Assembly: GCA_002084805.1 (NCBI GenBank) | Contig: NBMC01000025.1 | Location: 1 to 64,000, forward strand | Length of the DNA stretch: 64,000 nt | Direction: 5' to 3' | Origin: Spirochaetaceae bacterium 4572_59 | GTDB taxonomy: Bacteria; Spirochaetota; Spirochaetia; DSM-2461 | Position numbers and translations under genes: made by a program | In this document: piece after piece, positions 17,501 through 23,506 of the stretch | Position numbering within the stretch: the first letter of the stretch is position 1 | How the letters are laid out: each line of letters starts with the position of its first letter | The notes under the pieces: generated by a model | Database searches by the model: none | The model's input: the letters and a program-made list of their open reading frames with translations, nothing else | What the model was told of the DNA's origin: nothing

Positions 17501-18314
17501 TGATTTTAGCTTTCTGCTTTGGGGTTTTCTTGAGAAGGCGTTCGGAGACAACATAACTGACATCTTCCTTCTGAATGGTGGCTTGAATATACCTTTCAGA
17601 GACTCGTCCCAAAGAATCAGCAGCAAACTTAAAAGAAGGGCTCTCAAAAAGGGATTCCTGGACTCCAGTAATAAATCGGAATCGGGAATTCTTACAAACT
17701 TCCCCGATTTCTCTTAAAAACCCCAAATCCTGGAGTAGTTTCTGGTCATCTTCTCTTCCCCGGAGGAAATCCAATAACTCATCAAGAATCAAAACGAGTC
17801 CTTGATCTGGATATTTCTCCTGAAACAAAGCCATCATCTCATGGATAGAATCTTTATTATTAGCAATCTTATCAATTGAAGGAAAAGTAAAATTGATTCC
17901 CAATTTACAAAGGTGCTTTTCCAACTCCATACAGATGGCATTACGTAAGGTCGTGGAAACTCCACCCAATTCAGATCGAATGACTTTGAACTTACCGGCA
18001 ATCTGTTTTGCCTGTTCCTTGACTATTGAATTATTTACTAAATCCAAATAGTCGCTGTTTTCTGCCAAGGCAGATATGAATGCCATTAAGTGAGATTTAC
18101 CAGTACCATAGTTACCAACGATAAATATCCCTTTTTGATCACTGGGAATATCAAACTGGAGATTGGGAATAATAATGTTATTAAGATTGATCTCCATAGA
18201 TTGAGAAATAACAAAGGTTTTAACTAAATCCGCAGCCTTCTTTTCATTATCGGCTTCCGTAAGGGTTATGACAGTTTCAATAGGATCAAATTGGATTAAA
18301 TCTTTATATTTCAT
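14589..18314 (-). CDS. brxC: BREX-3 ATPase BrxC (DUF6079)
   Basis: 1241 aa, the usual size for BREX-3 BrxC. Walker A GNYGTGKSH at 67-75 and Walker B LVLILDELLDF at 173-183 mark an AAA+ P-loop domain; a long helical middle follows. A zinc-knuckle-like CLHCGFERKG is near 1110. The start ATG overlaps the brxF stop (TAATG). BrxC is the large ATPase of BREX, thought to act with PglX and PglZ in sensing and blocking phage DNA. The neighbouring gene order brxF-brxC is the type 3 hallmark. Confidence 0.9.
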   Translation of the reverse strand: MKYKDLIQFDPIETVITLTEADNEKKAADLVKTFVISQSMEINLNNIIIPNLQFDIPSDQKGIFIVGNYGTGKSHLMAFISALAENSDYLDLVNNSIVKEQAKQIAGKFKVIRSELGGVSTTLRNAICMELEKHLCKLGINFTFPSIDKIANNKDSIHEMMALFQEKYPDQGLVLILDELLDFLRGREDDQKLLQDLGFLREIGEVCKNSRFRFITGVQESLFESPSFKFAADSLGRVSERYIQATIQKEDVSYVVSERLLKKTPKQKAKIREHLEKFQLFYKPLSGGLENYVDLFPVHEQYFEKFQLVNIGEQRKILESISKKIQSIIDLEVPEKGTGIFSYDSYWKIIVDDHTNRANPDVKKVIEISERVETILNESYEGSKEQLQVAHKIVSALAIHRLTTGDLKAAVGLTAENLKDELFLYLTVPEKDENFLLIIIQKVIKNIMTTLNSLYIRLNEENRHYYIYTDMGKDPNQEIRNKASKLSADKELTRYYFEILSLIMEQTDVTYRTGFKIWEYQLMWHQKKSEIDGYLFFGSPNERSTTQPPREFYIYFIDPFRQSSTISSGKEDEVFFQLKDVDDIFEENLRHYAAAKELSLTAVQDYKTVYNQLAQKYQRELLNWLKDNISDRFQVSYKNSTKLFTTWSASINLRELSGISSSERLTFKQQIDTLSSGLLSDYITEQKPDYPEFSIKITNQNRKQTVQEALKAVVRGQINGQANAVLTALDLLSAEGISVDHSVICSNILTIINSKETNQVVNRNELVIKRNDKEFIVNSSLEIDFLPVYLSALISEGFINLSIGSERFTASNLDALLSIGFNQIIDFNHIKKAEDFPLVELKALFTVLKLRPGLIVQSSTRKEAIKELIDRADALLNECAESERKIRNGFILWEQKLLSEGRAQEYIDSLVDVKGFIETISRYNTPAKIINFKKTLEEIESFKTKLGLLSEIEGMVRFVQEFQPLANYLARAESEIPDETAWEEDYNNLRSHFINSLATAEPWKSADTQSDLKSQMQKLKNRYMNDYIEIHKHFRLGPKAHEYKGSLQRDSRLECLRALSTIEILPFHQLRNWEETLVSLKNCTLLTMSDLENSPKCLHCGFERKGVGRTSLSADQRLQELDSELDELYSNWKITLKEEMEDPTIQANLDLLGDKESVSVIKFFISDGNLPDTISSSLVQAIKDVLKGLDKVSINQKEFIEALNKTGLPISPNELRERFETYLSNMIAGREEKQIRIVIEE

Positions 18315-18718
18315 TACTCATCCTTGTAAACAAGATAATTGTCTATTTTATGTGTATAATAATCCGGTCTACCTGGCCGGCTGTATATTACTTGATCTTT
18401 TTGGATTTCTCCCGGCCAGATTATAGCAATCTTCTGAGTTTTTGACTTCTCTTTTATAAAAGATAGCAGATCAAAACGGTATTCAGGACGGAACAGAATT
18501 TCAAAATTATAGAGGCATATAATATCATATTGTGATTCGACATATTTAGAATATATTTGTTCAAAATCAAAGTGATCTGCTTTCAAGCCTTTCTGGCATA
18601 AAATTGAATTAATATTTAAGGAATTATCTTTGAAATGCTTCTCAACAATTGATTCTTTAAGTTTTCTGTCAAAGAGAGCTAATTTATAATATTGCTTCTC
18701 AATTTTATCATTTAACAT
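18314..18718 (-). CDS. brxF: BREX-3 protein BrxF
   Basis: 134 aa, immediately before brxC and overlapping it (TAATG). The C-terminal half resembles BrxF: DIICLYNFEILFRPEYRFDLL (NIELLF-like strand), then KIAIIWPGE, then a GRPDYY tail. Family members are small P-loop NTPases, but no GxxGxGK[ST] Walker A is present here: the N terminus reads YYKLALFDRKLKESIVEK where the loop would lie. It may therefore be a non-hydrolysing variant. Function in BREX is not known; genetic evidence in the family ties it to type 3 systems. Confidence 0.7.
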   Translation of the reverse strand: MLNDKIEKQYYKLALFDRKLKESIVEKHFKDNSLNINSILCQKGLKADHFDFEQIYSKYVESQYDIICLYNFEILFRPEYRFDLLSFIKEKSKTQKIAIIWPGEIQKDQVIYSRPGRPDYYTHKIDNYLVYKDE

Positions 18719-18720
18719 CT

Positions 18721-18870
18721 TTATAATATTACCCCTGTCTTCAGTCTATAGTTGAGTTTCCGTTTCCATAATACTGTATGAACTTGTAGGTCTGGAAAAT
18801 GAGGATGCTCGTTAATCAAAGGCAGAAGCTGCAAGAGAAGAGTGGGTTGATTTACATACTGCTCATACAT
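18721..18870 (-). pseudogene. Truncated AbiEii toxin gene
   Basis: A 49-codon frame too short for the ORF track. Its ATG overlaps the end of abiEi (ATGTATGA), the normal abiEi-abiEii arrangement, and it begins MYEQYVNQPTLLLQLLPLI, like the start of AbiEii nucleotidyltransferase toxins. The catalytic GGT block that should follow (FALKGGTA-like) is missing; the reading frame diverges after about residue 22 and ends 3 nt before brxF. I infer that the toxin was lost when it was joined to the BREX operon. The last 25 residues are not recognised. Confidence 0.5.
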
Positions 18871-19645
18871 AAGATTCATCCTTCAAAAGTGGAGCTGGTA
18901 CTGTTATATTGTATTTCTTATCCAACACCCCAGCTACCTGAATCACACGTTTTCCTGCTCCCAATGAGATAGAGTCGGGATTCAGCTTAAAGAACCAATC
19001 ATGCTGATGATACTCAGCCATATAGAGAGCTAAGCGATTCACCTTTACACTGCTGCTCTCTTCCAGAAGTGTTTGTAAGAGGGACGCCCTGAGCATGGTT
19101 AGATTCTCTACTATATCTCTGGCTTCAGAGAAACTGATCTGTTTAGGTATGCCATCAAGCATTTCGAGGTAGGCAAGCTCCGGTGCGGAGATCATTAGAG
19201 AATAATCACCGAAGCTACGGCTTATCAACGGCAGCTCTTCCAGCTGAAGGAAATTGCGTGTACTGACTGTCACATTATTCTTATTCATCATCTTTCGAAA
19301 CCAGAGTGGAAGGTCTTTGATTTGTTGTCCGTATAGAAAGATCCTCCGCTCTACCATAGATAGATAATGGCTATAGCCTTCCTGCTCCAGGGCAAAGAGT
19401 CCTCCAGGATATATCGAGAGGTCTATACCTTTTTGTAGAGCATATAGGCCGCCGGTCCAATCAGCGGTCTGGCCAGCAAGCCCGTATACTCCTTTTGCAG
19501 GAGAAACAAGCCAGCCGGATTTCTTATAACGTGTTAGAAGTGAGGTGTTATACCCGAGATCTGACAATTCCTTGCTTGTTTTCAGGCTGTTCTTTTCCCA
19601 AATTTGGAGGAGTTTGTTTATATTGGTCGTCTTAACTTTACTCAT
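18863..19645 (-). CDS. AbiEi-family type IV antitoxin / transcriptional regulator
   Basis: 260 aa. An N-terminal winged-helix region (KTSKELSDLGYNTSLLTRYKKSG, residues about 18-40) precedes GVYGLAGQ and the AbiEi body (GGLYALQKG, LALEQEGYSHYL). AbiEi proteins are DNA-binding antitoxins that repress their own promoter. Here its toxin partner is truncated, so the protein is orphaned. It is the first gene of the co-directional defence cluster, and a near palindrome centred on GTATAC overlaps its start codon. It may act as a repressor for the whole BREX/Septu operon; this is inference. Confidence 0.75.
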   Translation of the reverse strand: MSKVKTTNINKLLQIWEKNSLKTSKELSDLGYNTSLLTRYKKSGWLVSPAKGVYGLAGQTADWTGGLYALQKGIDLSIYPGGLFALEQEGYSHYLSMVERRIFLYGQQIKDLPLWFRKMMNKNNVTVSTRNFLQLEELPLISRSFGDYSLMISAPELAYLEMLDGIPKQISFSEARDIVENLTMLRASLLQTLLEESSSVKVNRLALYMAEYHQHDWFFKLNPDSISLGAGKRVIQVAGVLDKKYNITVPAPLLKDESYV

Positions 19646-19657
19646 AGTATACTTATG
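19643..19657. promoter_or_regulatory. Near palindrome at the abiEi start
   Basis: CATAGTATACTTATG is a near-perfect 15-bp palindrome overlapping the abiEi start codon. It would suit an autoregulatory operator, but no footprint-like repeats are obvious elsewhere. Confidence 0.35.
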
Positions 19658-19756
19658 AACCAGATATTAAACCGAAATAGTGATGTTTTAAAGTACTTTT
19701 GAGCTCAACCTACGTTTATTCACTATATATTGCTCATTTAATGAAAGCATACCTAA

Positions 19757-19936
19757 TCATATTTAAAGTTAAAGAAAATAAACCCTAAAGTGAAAGTTCT
19801 TATTGCCACAGGGAATTCATATAACAGGAAAGTTCAGTTTATGAGAGATAACGGGGTGACCGATATAATTGTGAAACCATATAAGATCGAAGATTTTAGT
19901 TTTACAATTAGAGAGGTCCTTGATAAATCCTTATGA
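19757..19936 (+). pseudogene. Receiver-domain remnant of a hybrid histidine kinase or response regulator
   Basis: Too short for the ORF track. The frame reads LKKINPKVKVLIATGNSYN, then MRDNGVTDIIVKPYKIEDF, then REVLDKSL and stop. This is the C-terminal third of a REC domain: the conserved Thr/Ser switch region (ATG) and the Lys-Pro (VKPY). The phosphorylated aspartate half is missing. The break faces the defence island, as with the ABC remnant on the other side. From 19937 to 20211 I see no further coding signal. Confidence 0.65.
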
Positions 19937-20211
19937 ACCCTGCCAAGAATACTCAATGATTTGAATGGGAGGTTTCCTCTCCTCTCAGCAACAGCTCTAT
20001 CATTTTTCTTATCCAAACTGAACCCCTTTAAGAGTATGATCCCCTGTCTTATGGACTTTTGAATGAAAGACTGTACTGCTTTAAACGATATATTTTAAAG
20101 GAGAAAGCTCTTTTTAGTTGTCATAAAAAGCATATTGAAATATAATCGAAGATATAACGAAAGCAAATAGATAGTATTTAGTAAGCTAATAACAAATTTC
20201 AGGAGTTTGAA

Positions 20212-21149
20212 ATGAATCAGATTTCATATATCGCCTCTTATTTAAGAGGAATGACCTATGATACAGCTATGATAAGGCATTAAAAAATTCTTCCGGCTCA
20301 TCAAAACCCTGGCAGGGGGGAAATCCTGCGATAGTCGATAAAATTGCCCTTGTAACAGGGGGAGCTCAGGGCTTTGGTGAAGGAATGGTTCGTGAACTGT
20401 TTGCCGCCGGCGCCTATGTTTATATCGCAGATATGAATGTCGCCGGTGCGGAATCTCTGGCAAGTGAACTAAATGAAAAAGCAGGATCCACCAGAGCTTT
20501 TGCTCTTGAGGTTAATGTGACAGATGAGAATTCCGTAGAGGCCATGCTGGATTCTGTGGCAAAAACTACCGGTGGGCTGGATATATTAATCAGCAATGCA
20601 GGAGTTTTAAAAGCTGGCAGTGTCAAAGAGATGACTCTGAGAGATTTCAAGTTCGTTACTGATGTGGATTACACCGGGTTTTTTATCTGTACTAAGTTTG
20701 CCGCCAGATTGCTGGAAGTTCAGAATGCCCCCAGCGGCGAGTACTTTTCCGACATAATCGGAATCAGTTCCAAGTCTGGCTTGGAAGGTTCCAATAAGAA
20801 TGGTGCCTATGCGGGTGCAAAGTTTGGAAGCCTCGGGCTGACCCAGAGCTTTGCCCTGGAACTGGTAACAGACAATATTAAGGTGAATTCCATCTGTCCC
20901 GGGAACTTCCTGGATGGACCTCTCTGGTCTGATCCGGACAGAGGTCTTTTTGTGCAGTATCTGAATGCCGGGAAGGTTCCGGGAGCGAAAACCGTCGCCG
21001 ATGTCAGAAAATTTTACGAAGATAAGGTTCCCATGAAGAGGGGCTGTAGAACAGAAGATGTGGTGAAGGCCATTTATTATATTGTTGATCAGAAGTATGA
21101 AACAGGCCAGGCGGTTCCGGTGACGGGCGGTCAGGTAATGCTCAACTAA
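20212..21149 (+). pseudogene. SDR dehydrogenase (sorbitol-6-phosphate 2-dehydrogenase-like), frameshifted
   Basis: A good ribosome site (CAGGAG) and ATG at 20212 open a frame that stops after 23 codons. The rest of a classical SDR continues in another frame: ALVTGGAQGFGEG (NAD-binding glycines), LDILISNAG, and the catalytic GAYAGAKFG (Tyr-x3-Lys), ending in PVTGGQVMLN. Removing 11 bp at the TATGATACAGC/TATGATAAGGC tandem repeat (20257-20278) restores one frame of about 308 codons. Re-initiation at ATG 20385 would lose the glycine motif, so activity is doubtful. It heads a sugar-alcohol cluster with the SorE-like dehydrogenase. Confidence 0.75.
20257..20278 (+). repeat. 11-bp imperfect tandem duplication in the SDR gene
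   Basis: TATGATACAGC is followed directly by TATGATAAGGC (9 of 11 identical). The 11-bp length is not a multiple of three and explains the frameshift. Confidence 0.75.
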
Positions 21150-21152
21150 GTC

Positions 21153-21251
21153 GTCGAATATCTTGAGGCGATTGCGGCGTTGCCAGCCTGCTCACGTACA
21201 AATGTACGCTTCGCAGTCTGGCGCCTTGCACTCAACCTCAATATATTCGAC
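21153..21251. repeat. 99-bp long imperfect palindrome (REP/MITE-like)
   Basis: The ends GTCGAATATCTTGAGG and CCTCAATATATTCGAC are inverted repeats (15 of 16). The interior also folds: a GCCAG...CGTAC arm pairs with GTACG...CTGGC around an AAAT loop at about 21200. The unit sits between the SDR and SorE-like genes, right after the SDR stop. It could be a mobile palindromic element, a processed stem-loop or a strong transcription barrier. No ORF is credible inside it. Confidence 0.7.
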
Positions 21252-21290
21252 TTGGGTTTTCCGTTGGGGAATGCGGCGTTCCGCCTGTTC

Positions 21291-21418
21291 CCGGTTGCGG
21301 GCTGGGCCTTTGGCCTTTTCTGATGGACGTCGGCCTTTGGCCTTGTCCGGTTGCGGGCTGGCTTTGGGTTTGGCCTTTTTGAATGTATAGATGTTGGATC
21401 TTGGCCTGTGGCCTTGTT
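21291..21418 (+). repeat. Degenerate GGCCTTTGGCCTT-rich repeats
   Basis: Two copies of CCGGTTGCGGGCTGG(G)CTTTGG start at 21291 and 21347, with further GGCCTTTGGCCTT and GGCCTGTGGCCTT words between and after. The composition (G+T-rich) differs from the surroundings. Together with the palindrome it fills the 302-bp gap between the SDR and the SorE-like gene. Confidence 0.6.
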
Positions 21419-21451
21419 CAGTTCGGTTTGGTTTATAGTGGAGATAATTGT

Positions 21452-22714
21452 ATGAAGACAAAAGCAGTTCGATTGTATGGAAAGATGGATTTAAGGTTGG
21501 AGGAGTTTGATCTTCCGACGATTAAGAGTGATGAGATTCTGGCGACTGTTGTTTCCGATAGTATTTGTATGTCCTCATACAAGGCGGCATCTCAGGGGTC
21601 TGATCATAAGAGGGTTCCCGATGATGTGGCGGTTAATCCGATTATTATCGGGCATGAGTTTTGCGGGGAGATTCTGGAGGTTGGTTCCACGTGGTCGGGT
21701 CAGTTTACGCCGGGGCAGAAGTTTTCCATTCAGCCGGCTCTCAACTATAAGGGTTCTCTGGATGCGCCGGGTTACTCTTTTCAGCATATCGGTGGAGATG
21801 CTACCAATATCATTATTCCTAATGAGGTGATGGAGATGAATTGCCTGCTTCCCTACGAAGGGGATGCATTTTTTATGGGATCTTTGAGTGAGCCTGTATC
21901 CTGTATTGTGGGAACCTACCATGCTATGTATCATATTCCCCAGGGAACATATATCCATAATATGGGAATAAAAGCTGGCGGAAAACTTGCCATTATTGCC
22001 GGTGTCGGACCCATGGGATTGGGTGCTATCGATTATGCGATTCATGCTCCCATCAAACCGGGTTTGCTGGTGGTTACCGATATTGATGATGCCAGACTGG
22101 AAAGAGCTGCTTCAATCTATACGGTGGAAGAGGCTGCCAAAAATGGTGTGACATTGATCTATAAAAACACCAGGGACTGTGCTGATGCCAATGCCGAGCT
22201 GATTGCTTTGACAGATGGTACAGGTTTTGATGATGTTCTGGTTATGGCTCCTGTCCGTCCCCTGGTTGAACAGGGTGATGCAATTCTGAACAAAGACGGT
22301 TGTCTGAACTTTTTTGCCGGTCCTTCCAATACAGAATTTAAGGCGGAGCTGAACTTCTATAATGTTCACTATGCCTTCCATCATATTGTGGGTACAAGCG
22401 GTGGGAATACAGATGATATGAAAGAATCCCTTGAGATGATGGGAGATGGACGTTTGAATCCTTCCGCTATGATTACTCATATCGGTGGTCTGGATGCTGT
22501 GGTGGATACCACTCTGAATTTGCCGAAAATCCCGGGTGGGAAAAAATTGATCTATAATCATAAAAAGATGGATTTGACGGCTATCGCTGATTTTGAAGAG
22601 TTGGGAAAATCGTCTGCCTTTTTTGCAGAGCTGGACAGGCTGGTCGGGAAGTATAACGGTTTATGGAATATTGAGGCGGAAAAGTATTTTCTGGCTAATG
22701 CTGATAATATTTAA
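21452..22714 (+). CDS. Zinc-type alcohol dehydrogenase, L-sorbose-1-phosphate reductase (SorE)-like
   Basis: 420 aa from ATG 21452 (GGAG eight nucleotides upstream); the ORF track start at 21383 runs into the repeat region. Medium-chain dehydrogenase features: GHEFCGEILEVG (GHE motif) and the coenzyme-binding AIIAGVGPMGLGAIDYAI. The long form, with MDLRLEEFDLP at the N terminus and an inserted region after residue 150, resembles SorE-type sugar-phosphate reductases. It likely interconverts a ketose phosphate and a sugar-alcohol phosphate, next to the (frameshifted) SDR of the same pathway. Substrate is inferred from family and context only. Confidence 0.75.
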   Translation: MKTKAVRLYGKMDLRLEEFDLPTIKSDEILATVVSDSICMSSYKAASQGSDHKRVPDDVAVNPIIIGHEFCGEILEVGSTWSGQFTPGQKFSIQPALNYKGSLDAPGYSFQHIGGDATNIIIPNEVMEMNCLLPYEGDAFFMGSLSEPVSCIVGTYHAMYHIPQGTYIHNMGIKAGGKLAIIAGVGPMGLGAIDYAIHAPIKPGLLVVTDIDDARLERAASIYTVEEAAKNGVTLIYKNTRDCADANAELIALTDGTGFDDVLVMAPVRPLVEQGDAILNKDGCLNFFAGPSNTEFKAELNFYNVHYAFHHIVGTSGGNTDDMKESLEMMGDGRLNPSAMITHIGGLDAVVDTTLNLPKIPGGKKLIYNHKKMDLTAIADFEELGKSSAFFAELDRLVGKYNGLWNIEAEKYFLANADNI

Positions 22715-22735
22715 TCCTTATGAGAGGAGATTTGA

Positions 22736-23407
22736 TTGAGCAATACTGAATTAAAAGGTGTTCTTTTCGATATGGACGGTGTTCTGGCGGATTCAGAGGA
22801 ATTTATCTGCGAAGCCGCTATGAAAATGTTTGCTGAATTGGAGCTGACAGTTCGGCCGGAAGATTTTCTGCCCTTTGTGGGAGCGGGTGAAAACCGCTAT
22901 CTTGGAGGAGTGGCCGAACAGTATAATTTTGATCTGAAAGCTGCCATCGGCGGTATTGATCAGGCAAAAGCACGGACCTATGCGATCTATGGTGAGATTA
23001 TCAGAGGACGGATGAAGGAACTGCCCGGAGCCGCGGAGTTTGTCAATTCCTGCCGGAAAAAAGGCTTGAAGACTGCTTTAGCCACCAGTGCAGACAAGCT
23101 TAAAATGGTTTATACCCTGGATGAAATTGGACTTCCTCTCAGCAGCTTTGATGCCAGTATCAACGGACTGGATGTGGAGAGAAAAAAACCATTTCCTGAT
23201 ATCTATCTGAAAGCGGCCGAACTTATCGGATTAAAACCCGAACAGTGCCTGGTTGTAGAAGATGCCGTTAATGGTGTTCAAGCTGCCAAAGCTGCGGGAT
23301 GTCGCTGTCTGGGACTGACCAGCAGTTTTACAATAGAAGAGCTGGAAGGGGCAAACTGGTTTGCAGCGGACCTTTCGGAGGTTCCCCCGGAAGCTCTTAA
23401 GTGGTAG
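22736..23407 (+). CDS. HAD-superfamily sugar-phosphate phosphatase / phosphoglucomutase-like
   Basis: 223 aa. Start TTG 22736 with GAGAGGAG before it. HAD motif I GVLFDMDGVLADS at about 8-20, motif II LATSADKLK, motif III KKPFPDIYLKA and motif IV VVEDAVNGVQAA give a beta-phosphoglucomutase/sugar phosphatase-like subfamily I protein. It lies 21 nt behind the SorE-like dehydrogenase and ahead of transketolase, so a role in clearing or activating sugar phosphates of the same pathway fits. The substrate is unknown. Confidence 0.8.
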   Translation: MSNTELKGVLFDMDGVLADSEEFICEAAMKMFAELELTVRPEDFLPFVGAGENRYLGGVAEQYNFDLKAAIGGIDQAKARTYAIYGEIIRGRMKELPGAAEFVNSCRKKGLKTALATSADKLKMVYTLDEIGLPLSSFDASINGLDVERKKPFPDIYLKAAELIGLKPEQCLVVEDAVNGVQAAKAAGCRCLGLTSSFTIEELEGANWFAADLSEVPPEALKW

Positions 23408-23440
23408 AATGCTGGCACTACTGTATCAATCCACTAATTT

Positions 23441-23461
23441 GATTCTTTGGTATAAAGAATC
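23441..23461. promoter_or_regulatory. Perfect inverted repeat before transketolase
   Basis: GATTCTTT-ggtat-AAAGAATC (8-bp arms) lies 46 nt before the tkt start. With no T tract it is more likely an operator than a terminator. Confidence 0.4.
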
Positions 23462-23506
23462 ACAAAACAACAAACTATTTTCTTATTGAAAGTGAGGAAT
23501 ACACGA

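Noticed and set aside
19834-20016. 60-aa minus-strand ORF at the island edge
   Set aside because: It is antisense to the receiver-domain remnant and matches nothing; no insertion-sequence ends were found around it.
21163-21390. 75-aa plus-strand ORF, and the 89-aa minus-strand ORF at 21192-21461
   Set aside because: Both run through the palindrome and GGCCTTT repeats; composition is repeat-driven with no start-site support.
21291-21418. CRISPR array
   Set aside because: The repeats are irregular, unequal in spacing and lack unique spacers; no cas genes are present.
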